A stretch of 64,000 nucleotides of DNA from an uncultured Prevotella sp. (GTDB taxonomy: Bacteria; Bacteroidota; Bacteroidia; Bacteroidales; Bacteroidaceae): the NCBI GenBank assembly GCA_900770395.1, contig CAAGKM010000014.1, positions 83,298-147,297 on the forward strand, read 5' to 3'. The notes under the pieces are model-generated. The model made no database searches, had not been told where the DNA came from, and saw nothing but the letters and a program-made list of their open reading frames with translations. Below, one piece after another: positions 44,591-53,500 of the stretch; positions within the stretch are counted from its first letter, which is position 1; each line of letters begins with the position of its first letter. The position numbers and the translations under genes are program-made.

Positions 44591-45379
44591 ATGAGACTAA
44601 TAATTGAAAAAGACTATGCCGCTTTGTCGCAGTGGGCTGCAGAGCATGTTATCAAACGTATCAACGAGTTTGCTCCTACAGCAGAGCGTCCATTTATACT
44701 TGGCTTGCCAACAGGCTCAAGCCCCGTAGGAATGTATCAGGCACTTGTGAGGGCATATAAGGAAGGCAGGGTGAGCTTCAAGCATGTTGTCACCTTCAAC
44801 ATGGACGAGTATGTCGGTTTGCCTGAGAGCCATCCCGAGAGCTACCACAGCTTCATGGCGCGCAACCTGTTCAACCATATCGACTGCCCGAAGGAGAATA
44901 TACACCTGCTCAACGGCAATGCCGACGATCTGGAGGCGGAGTGTGCCCACTATGAGGAGATGATTAAGGAGTTTGGCGGAGTAGACCTGTTCCTTGGCGG
45001 AATTGGTCCCGACGGACACATCGCCTTCAACGAGCCATTCTCAAGCCTCACAAGCCGCACCCGTATGAAAAGCCTCACCACCGACACCATCATTGCCAAC
45101 AGCCGTTTCTTCGACAACGACGTGAACAAGGTGCCGCGCCTCGCTCTTACCGTAGGTGTAGGCACGGTGATGGATGCCAAAGAGGTGCTTATCATGGTTA
45201 ACGGTCACAACAAGGCACGTGCGCTGCAGGCAGCGGTTGAGGGACCTGTAACACATGCCTGGACCATCAGCGCCCTACAGATGCACCCCAAGGCTATCAT
45301 CGTTGCCGACGAGGCTGCGACAGACGAGCTGAAGGTTGCCACCTACCGTTATTTCAAGGACATCGAAAAGAAACAGTAG
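44591..45379 (+). CDS. nagB: Glucosamine-6-phosphate deaminase
   Basis: Converts glucosamine-6-phosphate to fructose-6-phosphate and ammonia in the cytoplasm. The 262-residue protein carries all key blocks: GLPTGSSPVGMYQAL (phosphate loop), FNMDEYVGL with the catalytic Asp, and GGIGPDGHIAFNEP with the Asp, His and Glu of the active site. It has its own promoter element, and a paralogous fusion gene lies 49 bases downstream. It would complete amino-sugar catabolism after GAG breakdown. Confidence 0.95.
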   Translation: MRLIIEKDYAALSQWAAEHVIKRINEFAPTAERPFILGLPTGSSPVGMYQALVRAYKEGRVSFKHVVTFNMDEYVGLPESHPESYHSFMARNLFNHIDCPKENIHLLNGNADDLEAECAHYEEMIKEFGGVDLFLGGIGPDGHIAFNEPFSSLTSRTRMKSLTTDTIIANSRFFDNDVNKVPRLALTVGVGTVMDAKEVLIMVNGHNKARALQAAVEGPVTHAWTISALQMHPKAIIVADEAATDELKVATYRYFKDIEKKQ

Positions 45380-45428
45380 ACAGTGTTCAGTGTTTATTGT
45401 TCTGTGTTCAGTTTAAAAAAAGAAGAAT

Positions 45429-47417
45429 ATGAATTTACATCTTAGCTCACAAATAGTATTAAATAAGATTCCCGAGGAATACTATCGGCCAAAGACCGCG
45501 ATAGACCGCTCGGTAATCACGCGTAACGAGAAAATCACTACCGACATCTACGCTAAGGTGGAGGAGGCGACAACAGCCATCGCTAAAGAGATTGCCAGAG
45601 AAATCAAGGCAAGGCAGCAGTCGGGCAAAAATTGCGTATTGGGCTTGGGCACAGGTCAGAGCCTTGTGCCTGTGTTCGATGAGCTTATCCGCATCCATCA
45701 GGAAGAGAAACTGAGTTTCAAGAATGTGGTGGTGTTCAATGCCTACGAGTATTTCCCGCTGAAGGCAGACAGTCTTATCAGCAGTCTTCACCAGCTGAAG
45801 ATACTTTTCCTCAACAAGGTTGACATTCCCGCTAAGAACATCCACTCGCTTGACGGCAGCATCGCACAGGAAGATGTGCAGCAGCTGTGCCATCAGTATG
45901 AGGAGAAGATCAGTGAGGCAGGCGGCATCGACATCATGCTGCTTGGCATTGGACGTATCGGAAATATCGCCACCAACGAGCCTGGCTCAGGCATAACATC
46001 ACGCTGCCGTCTTATCCTTATCGATGAGACATCACGCCAGGAGATGAACCTCAGCTTCGGTGAGCAGGAGAGTGTTCCGCCATGCTCAATCACGATGGGT
46101 ATCTCCACCATCCTCGGGGCAAAGAAAATATACCTCACCGCCTTTGGCGAGGAAAAGGCAGACATCATCAGCAAGACCGTTGAGGGAGCCATCACGGAGA
46201 CCATCCCTGCCAGCTTCCTGCAAACCCACAACGACTGCCACGTGGTGATCGACCTCTCTGCAGCAGGTAAGCTCACACGTATTGTCCATCCATGGCTCGT
46301 AACAAGCTGCCAGTGGAACGACAAGCTCACACGCGCAGCCTTGGTATGGCTCTGCCAGAAGGTGCACAAGCCTATTCTGAAACTCACCAACAAGGACTAC
46401 AATGAGAACGGACTCTCGGAGCTGCTGGCGCTCTATGGCTCAGCCTATCAGTGCAACATAAAGATATTCAACGACCTGCAGCACACCATCACAGGATGGC
46501 CTGGCGGCAAGCCCAATGCAGACGACACTTATCGTCCGGAGCGTGCCAACCCATATCCCAAACGTGTGATTGTGTTCTCACCACACCCTGATGATGATGT
46601 TATCTCCATGGGCGGCACCATCCAAAGATTAGTGACACAGGGGCACGACCTGCATGTGGCTTACGAGACATCAGGCAACATCGCCGTGGGCGATGAGGAG
46701 GTGACACGTTTCATGCACTTCATCAACGGCTTCAACCAGCTTTTCTGCGACGAGAAGGACGACACCATCAAGCACATGTATAAGGAGATTAAGCAGTTCC
46801 TGCTCGACAAAAAGGAGGGCGACATCGACATGCCTGAGGTGCGTACCATAAAGGGACTGATACGCCGTGGCGAGGCACGTATGGCAAGCACGTTCAACCA
46901 TATACCTCTTGATCACGTGCATTTCCTCGACCTCCCATTCTATGAGAGCGGCAAGATTGAGAAACTGCCGATGTCGGAGAAGGACGTTGAGATTGTGAGA
47001 GAGCTGCTGGTACGCATCAAGCCTCACGAGGTGTTCGTGGCAGGTGACCTTGCTGACCCTCACGGCACTCACCGCAAATGCACTGACGCAGTTATGGCTG
47101 CCCTCGACGAGGAGAAGAAGATTGGTGCGGAATGGCTCAAGGACTGCCGTGTGTGGATGTATCGTGGCGCATGGGCTGAATGGGAAATCGAGAACATCGA
47201 GATGTGCGTGCCAATGTCACCCGAAGAGCTGCGCGTAAAGCGCAATGCCATCCTTAAGCACAGCTCACAGATGGAGAGCGCACCATTCCTTGGCAACGAC
47301 GAGCGTCTGTTCTGGCAGCGTGCCGAGGACCGCAACCGTGCCACAGCAAAGCTCTACGATGAGTTGGGTCTTGCCTGTTACGAGGCAATGGAGGCATTTG
47401 TACAATACAAGCCTTAA
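45429..47417 (+). CDS. NagB-like domain fused to a PIG-L/LmbE deacetylase domain
   Basis: A 662-residue fusion. Residues about 30-290 align with NagB (GLGTGQSLVPVFDELI). Active-site positions differ: the NMDEY block is NAYEY here, and GPDGHIAFNEP is GRIGNIATNEP, so the catalytic Asp and the Asp/His pair are gone. Residues about 375-610 form a PIG-L domain with intact zinc motifs SPHPDDDVISMGG and DPHGTHRKC. Proteins like this are often named glucosamine-6-phosphate deaminase. The residues seen suggest the deaminase half is inactive or altered while the N-deacetylase half is probably active. It is co-directional with nagB and ends before a strong terminator. Confidence 0.85.
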   Translation: MNLHLSSQIVLNKIPEEYYRPKTAIDRSVITRNEKITTDIYAKVEEATTAIAKEIAREIKARQQSGKNCVLGLGTGQSLVPVFDELIRIHQEEKLSFKNVVVFNAYEYFPLKADSLISSLHQLKILFLNKVDIPAKNIHSLDGSIAQEDVQQLCHQYEEKISEAGGIDIMLLGIGRIGNIATNEPGSGITSRCRLILIDETSRQEMNLSFGEQESVPPCSITMGISTILGAKKIYLTAFGEEKADIISKTVEGAITETIPASFLQTHNDCHVVIDLSAAGKLTRIVHPWLVTSCQWNDKLTRAALVWLCQKVHKPILKLTNKDYNENGLSELLALYGSAYQCNIKIFNDLQHTITGWPGGKPNADDTYRPERANPYPKRVIVFSPHPDDDVISMGGTIQRLVTQGHDLHVAYETSGNIAVGDEEVTRFMHFINGFNQLFCDEKDDTIKHMYKEIKQFLLDKKEGDIDMPEVRTIKGLIRRGEARMASTFNHIPLDHVHFLDLPFYESGKIEKLPMSEKDVEIVRELLVRIKPHEVFVAGDLADPHGTHRKCTDAVMAALDEEKKIGAEWLKDCRVWMYRGAWAEWEIENIEMCVPMSPEELRVKRNAILKHSSQMESAPFLGNDERLFWQRAEDRNRATAKLYDELGLACYEAMEAFVQYKP

Positions 47418-47453
47418 CCTTATATAATAATATAAATGTAACATCACCCCGAT

Positions 47454-47486
47454 TCTGCACATGGGCAACCCATGTGCAGATTTTTT
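47454..47486 (+). terminator. Intrinsic terminator closing the PUL/nagB region
   Basis: A perfect 12-bp stem (TCTGCACATGGG and its complement) with a 3-base loop is followed by T6. Confidence 0.92.
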
Positions 47487-47555
47487 ATTTTTTAAGATAC
47501 TCCCGCTTGACGAAAAAATATTAAAAAATGTTTTTATTTTAAAGATTCTTCACCT

Positions 47556-47591
47556 TTCATTCTTCATTCTTCATTTTTCTTTATACCTTTG
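47556..47591 (+). promoter_or_regulatory. Promoter block of the UpxY leader
   Basis: The -7 element TACCTTTG is at 47584-47591, followed by CACCCG. The 24 bases at 47556-47579 are identical to those at 16821-16844 in front of tRNA-Thr, so this is probably a strong constitutive-type promoter. Confidence 0.6.
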
Positions 47592-47887
47592 CACCCGGAT
47601 TGTCCGCTGTGATTCCGAGGCGTCATGAGAGACTTACCACTGTCAAAAGACAATACGGATGAGGAGACTACGCCGTGCCAAGTGCAAGAAGTCACGATAA
47701 GAGACTGAGACACAAGGCGGTTGGGTGGGTAACAGGACTTTCCAAGACATTACGAAGGCGTTTACTCGACGCTGTGTTTGAGACGGACCGAATCTCGCAA
47801 ATTCAACAATCTAAGTCTTGAGCGTAGCAACGGTAGATGTCCCGGGTGTGATTATATCCACTCCCGTGAGACCTTGTTAGCACAGAT

Positions 47888-47915
47888 TGCACCCTTTCGC
47901 AGGGTGCAGGTTTTG
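47888..47915 (+). terminator. Terminator-like hairpin inside the UpxY leader
   Basis: A perfect 8-bp stem TGCACCCT/AGGGTGCA with loop TTCGC is followed by GGTTTTGTC. The weak U-tract suggests a pause or attenuation site and not a strong terminator. Confidence 0.5.
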
Positions 47916-48017
47916 TCGTCTATACAGGGTCTCTAAAGGGGAATGTGTATAGTTCATATCGGCGTGGGCTCTGACGTTGTCTGTTCAACTTAGATAGGCA
48001 ATGCGAGAGCCTCGGTT

Positions 48018-48055
48018 CGTGGAACAGGCAACAGGGAAAGTTCCACGCTTTTTTA
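48018..48055 (+). terminator. Attenuator-type terminator 49 bases before UpxY
   Basis: CGTGGAAC pairs with GTTCCACG across a 14-base loop and is followed by CT6A. Transcripts must read through it to reach the antiterminator gene, so autoregulation by antitermination is plausible. Confidence 0.7.
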
Positions 48056-48103
48056 TGTTCCATTTTCGACTTGACAAAAAAGTCACGAGAAAAGGTACAC
48101 GAT

Positions 48104-48799
48104 ATGAACGCATTGGATGGTGCTTCGAAAAACTTGTCAACCTTTACCATAGACACCCGCACGGGATTCAATTTCCGTGTTGCTGCCGGTTCAAAATCAC
48201 ATACCGGGGAGTCGGTAGATTATGAGCATACCCCTGCCAGGCAGTGGTTTGTTCTCAGGGTACTATACGGCAGGGCCGATGCCGCCCACGACCTTTTAGA
48301 GAGTAAAGAAGTCTGTTGGTATCAGCCCCTGCGCATAGAGGTGAAAAAGGTGAAAGACAAAAAGCGGTTCCGCAGAACCTACTTCTTCCCTGGACTCATC
48401 TTCGCCTACATCGAGCCCAAAGACCTCGATGAGCTCATAAAGAACAAGCGCGACAACACCGTCCTGTCCTACTACTACAATCACTTTGCCATCAATGCAG
48501 AAGGCAAGAATCCGCCACTCACTATCCCCTGCCCCGTCATGGACAACTTCATACGCCTCACAAGCGTGGAGGACGAGCACATCCGTGTGGTTGACCCAAA
48601 CGCCTGCCGCTACAAGCGTGGCGACATGGTGATTATCACCGAGGGAAAATTCAAAGGCATCGTAGGCAGGCTTGCACGGGTGATGCAAGAGCAGCGGGTG
48701 GTAATCAACCTCGAGGGTGTCGGCATGGTTGCCACAGCCTACATCCCGACAGGAGTCATAGCACCATTTAAGGAATGGGGAAAAGGTATGGAGCCATAA
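48104..48799 (+). CDS. UpxY/NusG-like transcription antiterminator
   Basis: A 231-residue specialised NusG paralog. The NGN domain starts at ARQWFVLRVLYGRADAAHDLL and includes RRTYFFPGLIFAYI. The C-terminal KOW domain has YKRGDMVIITEGKFKGIVGRLARV. Family members (UpxY of Bacteroides capsule loci) travel with RNA polymerase and prevent early termination in their own long operon. I chose the ATG at 48104; a TTG at 48071 is unlikely. It is preceded by a long leader with hairpins and followed on the same strand by toxin-antitoxin, Hachiman and glycan genes. No UpxZ gene is seen. Confidence 0.88.
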   Translation: MNALDGASKNLSTFTIDTRTGFNFRVAAGSKSHTGESVDYEHTPARQWFVLRVLYGRADAAHDLLESKEVCWYQPLRIEVKKVKDKKRFRRTYFFPGLIFAYIEPKDLDELIKNKRDNTVLSYYYNHFAINAEGKNPPLTIPCPVMDNFIRLTSVEDEHIRVVDPNACRYKRGDMVIITEGKFKGIVGRLARVMQEQRVVINLEGVGMVATAYIPTGVIAPFKEWGKGMEP

Positions 48800-48873
48800 G
48801 AATAAACGAAGTTAGAGTGCTTACGAAAAGACACTGCAATGTCCCTGTGTCCTTGAAGAAAAAGGCGGAAATG

Positions 48874-48905
48874 TTTGGTGGAATAAAAAATAATGCGTAT
48901 CTTTG
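48874..48905 (+). promoter_or_regulatory. Consensus promoter of the YoeB toxin-antitoxin pair
   Basis: TTTG at 48874-48877, a 20-base spacer, then TATCTTTG at 48898-48905, 28 bases before the antitoxin ATG. This is a complete -33/-7 match. Confidence 0.75.
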
Positions 48906-48933
48906 CGGTGTGATAATTAAGAAAGGAACAGAT

Positions 48934-49167
48934 ATGACAACAATGACTTTAAATATTCATAATAACAATATATTGGAAAGCTTGAAGCAGGTTCTTTCCA
49001 ATATGGTTGGCGTGGAGATTGCGAGTGTTGATAATCCTGCTGACGATCAGGATGAAACGGAGTATATTTCATCTTCCGCCGCCATGATGCGTGTTATTGA
49101 AAAGGGCGATGCGGAAATAGCAGAAGGGAAAGGCACAAAAATTGCTGTCGAAGACTTATGGAAATAA
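48934..49167 (+). CDS. Antitoxin of a YoeB-type toxin-antitoxin pair
   Basis: A 77-residue protein with a short N-terminal part, an acidic middle (ASVDNPADDQDETEY) and a C-terminal helix ending KIAVEDLWK, a common tail of antitoxins of this group. The start at 48934 fits the promoter at 48874-48905. It overlaps the toxin gene by 10 bases. The DNA-binding family cannot be told firmly; the call rests mainly on its position next to YoeB. Confidence 0.75.
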   Translation: MTTMTLNIHNNNILESLKQVLSNMVGVEIASVDNPADDQDETEYISSSAAMMRVIEKGDAEIAEGKGTKIAVEDLWK

Positions 49168-49427
49168 TTTTGCTTGACTCCGCATTGGAAGATCGTAATT
49201 ATTGGCTTAAGACCCATAATGCGAAGATTATGAAAAGGATAACGATGCTATTGGAGGATATTCTTGCTCATCCGTTTACGGGTATAGGCAAACCTGAGCC
49301 GTTGAAAGGGAATCTCAGCGGCAAGTGGTCGAGAAGAATTAATGATGAACACAGGCTTGTATATAGTGTGAGCAATAATATGATATACGTGTATGTCTTT
49401 TCTATGAGATACCATTATGGAAAGTAA
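49158..49427 (+). CDS. yoeB: Txe/YoeB-family mRNA interferase toxin
   Basis: An 89-residue ribosome-dependent mRNA nuclease. The signature block GKPEPLKGNLSGKWSRRINDEHRLVY and the C-terminal SMRYHYGK match YoeB. They include the Glu, Arg and His residues that form the active site in E. coli YoeB. It overlaps the antitoxin by 10 bases. Such pairs help keep islands in the chromosome and can act in phage defence; here it precedes the Hachiman genes. Confidence 0.9.
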   Translation: MEIILLDSALEDRNYWLKTHNAKIMKRITMLLEDILAHPFTGIGKPEPLKGNLSGKWSRRINDEHRLVYSVSNNMIYVYVFSMRYHYGK

Positions 49428-49752
49428 GCAATCAATTTTAACTGTAAGCAGATGAAAACTGAATCGTATTTGTCAGTGAGCTGTTTCCTGCGGATGAGGC
49501 ATATGAGACCTGCGCAGACAGTTCAGAATATGAGAAATATCCATAATCTTAACATTCGTTACGGGGCAGACGTGCCTGTCCCTATGCCCAATAAGTAACT
49601 TTCATCGTACATATGAACCCGCATAAATCTAAGGTCTTTAAAAAAAAATATTATAAAGAGTTTATTAATTTTAGAGATAACGGGACTAAAATGACCGCTT
49701 ACTTGTATTTCGATAAGGAACATTGACATACGTATCTTAACAATATCCAGCG
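49428..49752. other. 325-base gap between YoeB and HamA, nothing recognised
   Basis: No convincing gene, hairpin or consensus promoter is seen. Short open frames exist on both strands but none resembles a known protein. The sequence becomes AT-rich toward HamA. Confidence 0.4.
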
Positions 49753-50571
49753 ATGACAAAGCAAGAAGAAATATTAGGACCTCATCCAACCACTCATTCT
49801 GTTATCGGAGTTTGGCTTGATTTTGAGGACAAGGAACCTACGGAGACCAAATGTCTGAGAACCTTGTCTGAGAAACAGGAAATTGACGAGAACGTAATTT
49901 CCCACTTCTCTGATTGCCTACTCCAATATCATTATCAAGACAAGGCGATTCAGATGATGAAAACGAATCTTGAGAAACTCGGCTTGCCAAAGTTTGCCCA
50001 ATATTACGAACAGGCTCGTAAAATGCCCAAGAACCTAAAAACCCAAAAGGGGAATGCTGTAGAGGTTTTAATGACGGAATATAGTCTTGCTGCGATTAAC
50101 AAATCTGATTTGACGTTTGCCCATCGCTTTAGATACAATCCAAATGTGGATCAGTCCATGAAGGGAGATGATATGTTGATTGTGGATTTCTCAAACACTG
50201 CGCATCCCGTTATCTATTTAGGAGAAGCGAAATATCGCAATTCAGTGTCAAAACAGGTGATAGACGACGTATTAAAATCATTAAGTAAAGGTAAGATGCC
50301 ATTGTCTTTGACTTTTTTACGGGATTGCTCGGAAACTAATGATACAGAATCTGCGTTGTTAGATGACCTTTTTACAAAAGCGTTGTCCAATTACGACATT
50401 CGCTACATTGGTTTTATCGCAGGCGACACCTATGCCTACAAAACTGTCGAGAAACATTGGAGCAGTGACAATCCCCGTCACTTGGTATTGGTGCTATCTA
50501 TGAATAACCCAGAAAAATTTGTGGTTGATTCATTCAACATGGCTACTGAAAAATTGACAACAAAAGAATAA
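49753..50571 (+). CDS. hamA: Hachiman anti-phage protein HamA (DUF1837)
   Basis: A 272-residue protein of the DUF1837 family. The conserved centre is MKGDDMLIVDF (about residues 135-145) followed by IYLGEAKYRNS (about 155-165). The GDD...GEAK arrangement fits a PD-(D/E)xK-type nuclease site. The C-terminus has RYIGFIAGDTYAYKTVEKHW and RHLVLVLSM. In described Hachiman systems HamA is the nuclease effector held by the helicase HamB and released on infection. HamB follows after two bases. AT-rich composition sets the pair apart from the GC-richer PUL upstream. Confidence 0.88.
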   Translation: MTKQEEILGPHPTTHSVIGVWLDFEDKEPTETKCLRTLSEKQEIDENVISHFSDCLLQYHYQDKAIQMMKTNLEKLGLPKFAQYYEQARKMPKNLKTQKGNAVEVLMTEYSLAAINKSDLTFAHRFRYNPNVDQSMKGDDMLIVDFSNTAHPVIYLGEAKYRNSVSKQVIDDVLKSLSKGKMPLSLTFLRDCSETNDTESALLDDLFTKALSNYDIRYIGFIAGDTYAYKTVEKHWSSDNPRHLVLVLSMNNPEKFVVDSFNMATEKLTTKE

Positions 50572-50573
50572 TT

Positions 50574-53500
50574 ATGATGTCAAAAGAAGAACTAGATAAG
50601 AAATTGCAGCTGTTGGAAATGAGCACGTCTGTCCAGACCGCCATTTCTAAAGCCGTGGCTCGTTCTCTGTTCAGAACTACTAACGAACCCAAAGAGAATT
50701 ATGCTTATCTAAGTGTAGATGACGATCTGACAAACCATATAGGTATTGAGTATATCGATTTAGGATGTAAGTTCTTTCTCATTGAAGATTACCAATCTTC
50801 ATCATATTGTTTCACAAAAGGAGCAGAATGTCTGGAGTCCGTAAATACATTCGATGAAGATACTGTCATGTTCCGTAAGTATTACGGTTTGATCGCATCC
50901 ATGGCATTTTATGCCGGTTTTCAGTATTCAAGAGCATTTATCTTAATTAACAAATTTGAAGAAGATACGTCTATTGCTTCCTTGGTCAGTCTGTTTGTCA
51001 AGAGAATCTTTGACGAACTGACGGAGACTGTGGAAAATATGGTTGTAAGTCATGATTATGAGGAATCAGGACTGATTGAATCGGATGATTTAGATCGCTC
51101 TATTGAAAAGATTTTTGAAATTAACATTGCCAAAAGTCTCTATTGTTTTGTGCAATATTATTATACAGGAGATGAATACTTGCTTTCCAAGGCAAAAGAA
51201 AAGCTGCACATTCTTCTCTCCATGGCAGAGACAGAAAGACTGGTTGCATTATGGTGGGTAGTAAGGTTGTTGGTAATTATCTTAGATGGTTTCCATCAGT
51301 CATCGCTTTGGACCTTGGTCGGTAAATATTATGATGTTTATTCTACCGATTCCCTTGCACGTAAATACGTACTATCCCTAATATATAGGAATCCCCCCAT
51401 TACGGAATTGTTCATATCTCAGAGGGCTGTGCTGCCGCAAATATTCAATCCTTATACGAAAGGCACCGTTGTTAGTATTCCAACCAGTAGTGGTAAGACA
51501 AGGATTGCAGAATTGGCGATATTAGACTCGATCATCCGAAATCCTGAAGGAAGAATACTCTATATCGCCCCATTTCGATCGTTGGCATACGAAATAGAAA
51601 ATTCATTGGGAACACTGTTTGCAACGGCAAAAGTAAGAGTGTCACATCTTTATGGAGGAAGTTTGTTTACCTCCCTCGATGTAGAAGAACTTTCAGATGC
51701 TCATGTTGTTATAGCGACACCTGAGAAAACAAAGGCAATATTCCGTTGCCAAAAGGATTTCTTCCAGAGCTTGTCACTTGTTGTCATGGATGAAGGACAT
51801 TTGTTAGGAGGAGACAATCGGCAAATCGGGAATGAAATTTTCTACGAGGAATTAAAACATTATCTCAAAGACTATTCATGCAAATATTTGCTTCTTTCCG
51901 CAGTGTTGCCTAACACATCAGATTTGTCCCAATGGTTGACGGGTTCTGACAGCAACGTGTACAATAATGACTGGCGACCTTCAAAGCAGATTTGTGGAAT
52001 ACTGAATTGGAATGGGATGAATGTAGATTTAGAATGGTACAAAGAAAAAAAAGTATCTACCTTCAACCGCAAATTTATTACCGTGAAAGAGCTTCCAAGG
52101 GAGCCTAGGCAGAGAAAGCCACATTATTATCCGTCAAGTAAAATCGAATCAATTGTTGAAACTGCCAAAAAGTTGGAATCCTTTGGCTCAACGCTAATAT
52201 TCGTGCCTCAGAAGAAGAGTTGCAATACTGTGGCGGAAGCTTACTCGAAAGCAATCAAAAATGAGCCACTGTTCACATTTCATAATACACTTAACAAAAG
52301 GATTTTCGAACTGGTCTGCAAAGAGACATACAGTTCTCCCAAAATTTACGAATATGCTTTGCAGGGAATCCTCTATCATAATGCAGACTTGTTTGCCGAT
52401 GTCAGGATAACAATGGAAGAACTGATGCAGAACGAACGTCCAAGAGTTATTATCGCCACCTCGACATTAAGTCAAGGAGTGAATCTTGGGGTCTCCACGG
52501 TGATTATGCTATCTGCCTCAAATGGTGGCACATATCTTTCCAAGCGTGACTTTTGGAATCTGGCAGGGCGTGCAGGCAGGGCTTATATAGATGAAGAGGG
52601 GAAAGTATTGGTCGCTTTCGAACCCAACAAAAAAGACTCTAAGGCCTATAACAATTTCAAGAAATCAAGGTTGGTAGATTATTTCGACAATTCACAGTTG
52701 GATGTTGTGACCAGTGGCTTGCTTGATATTGTAACAGGCTTATATAAGATTGCTACATCAACTAACACTCCATTCAATCTGTTGTTGGAACTCATTGCCG
52801 ACAACAAACCTTTGCCTGTTATTGAAGAACAGCAGCAAATCGAAGATAAGATGTCTATTATAGATGATTGTTTACTGTCCATGCATGAAGTCTATAGCTC
52901 TAGGCGCGATGATACAGGTTGGATTGATGATGTGTTTTCATCATCTTTGGCGTATATCCAGGCAAAGAGAAGACTTACTGATGAAATAACCCCTAAAAAT
53001 GTCACATCATTCTTGAAATCAAGAGTGAAAGGAATATTAAAGAGGGTAGATAAAGATGATGAATGGTCACAACTTGTTCAGTCAGGTCTTCCCTTGCAGA
53101 ATAGCATAGAACTGAATGGAGTCTTGATGGAAATCGTTGATTTGGTCTTAAAGTACAGGACATCAGAAGACTCTCTGTATGATAAGATAGAGCTGTTAAA
53201 AGAAATTGAAGCAAAACTATCAAAACTTCCAAGTTTCAAGCACAGCCCTATTGATGCCGAAAGGCTCGACACGATTCGAAAGCTGTGGTTAAGTGGAACT
53301 CCTCTGTGTGAGATAAACTTGTCTGGAAAGAACGAACTGACACTCATACAGCAGTATTATTCGTATGAACTTCCTTGGTTCTTGAATGGTATAGCAAATA
53401 TGATAAGATACGGAGAACTGTTTGATGAAGAAACTCCTAACGTTTTGTCTGAATTGGCTTTGCTTATAGAAACGGGGCTTCCCAGCAAGAAAGCCATCAA

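Larger units (their letters stand above)
47598..48103 (+). ncRNA. Long structured 5' leader of the UpxY-type antiterminator operon
   Basis: About 500 bases lie between the promoter and the UpxY ATG without a convincing reading frame. Local complementarities include TGTC-AAAA-GACA near 47643, GGCGT against ACGCC (about 47619 and 47669), and GGGTGTG against CACTCCC near 47850. Two terminator-like hairpins follow at 47888 and 48018. It does not show the conserved blocks of tmRNA, RNase P or SRP RNA that I would expect. A separate small RNA ending at the first hairpin is possible. The identity as a structured RNA is inferred from length, promoter and hairpins only. Confidence 0.45.

Noticed and set aside
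47598..48000. tmRNA, RNase P RNA or SRP RNA in the UpxY leader
   Set aside because: None of the conserved sequence blocks of these RNAs could be found.
49559..49789. 76-codon minus frame upstream of HamA
   Set aside because: No similarity, no promoter, AT-rich biased composition; it overlaps the HamA start.
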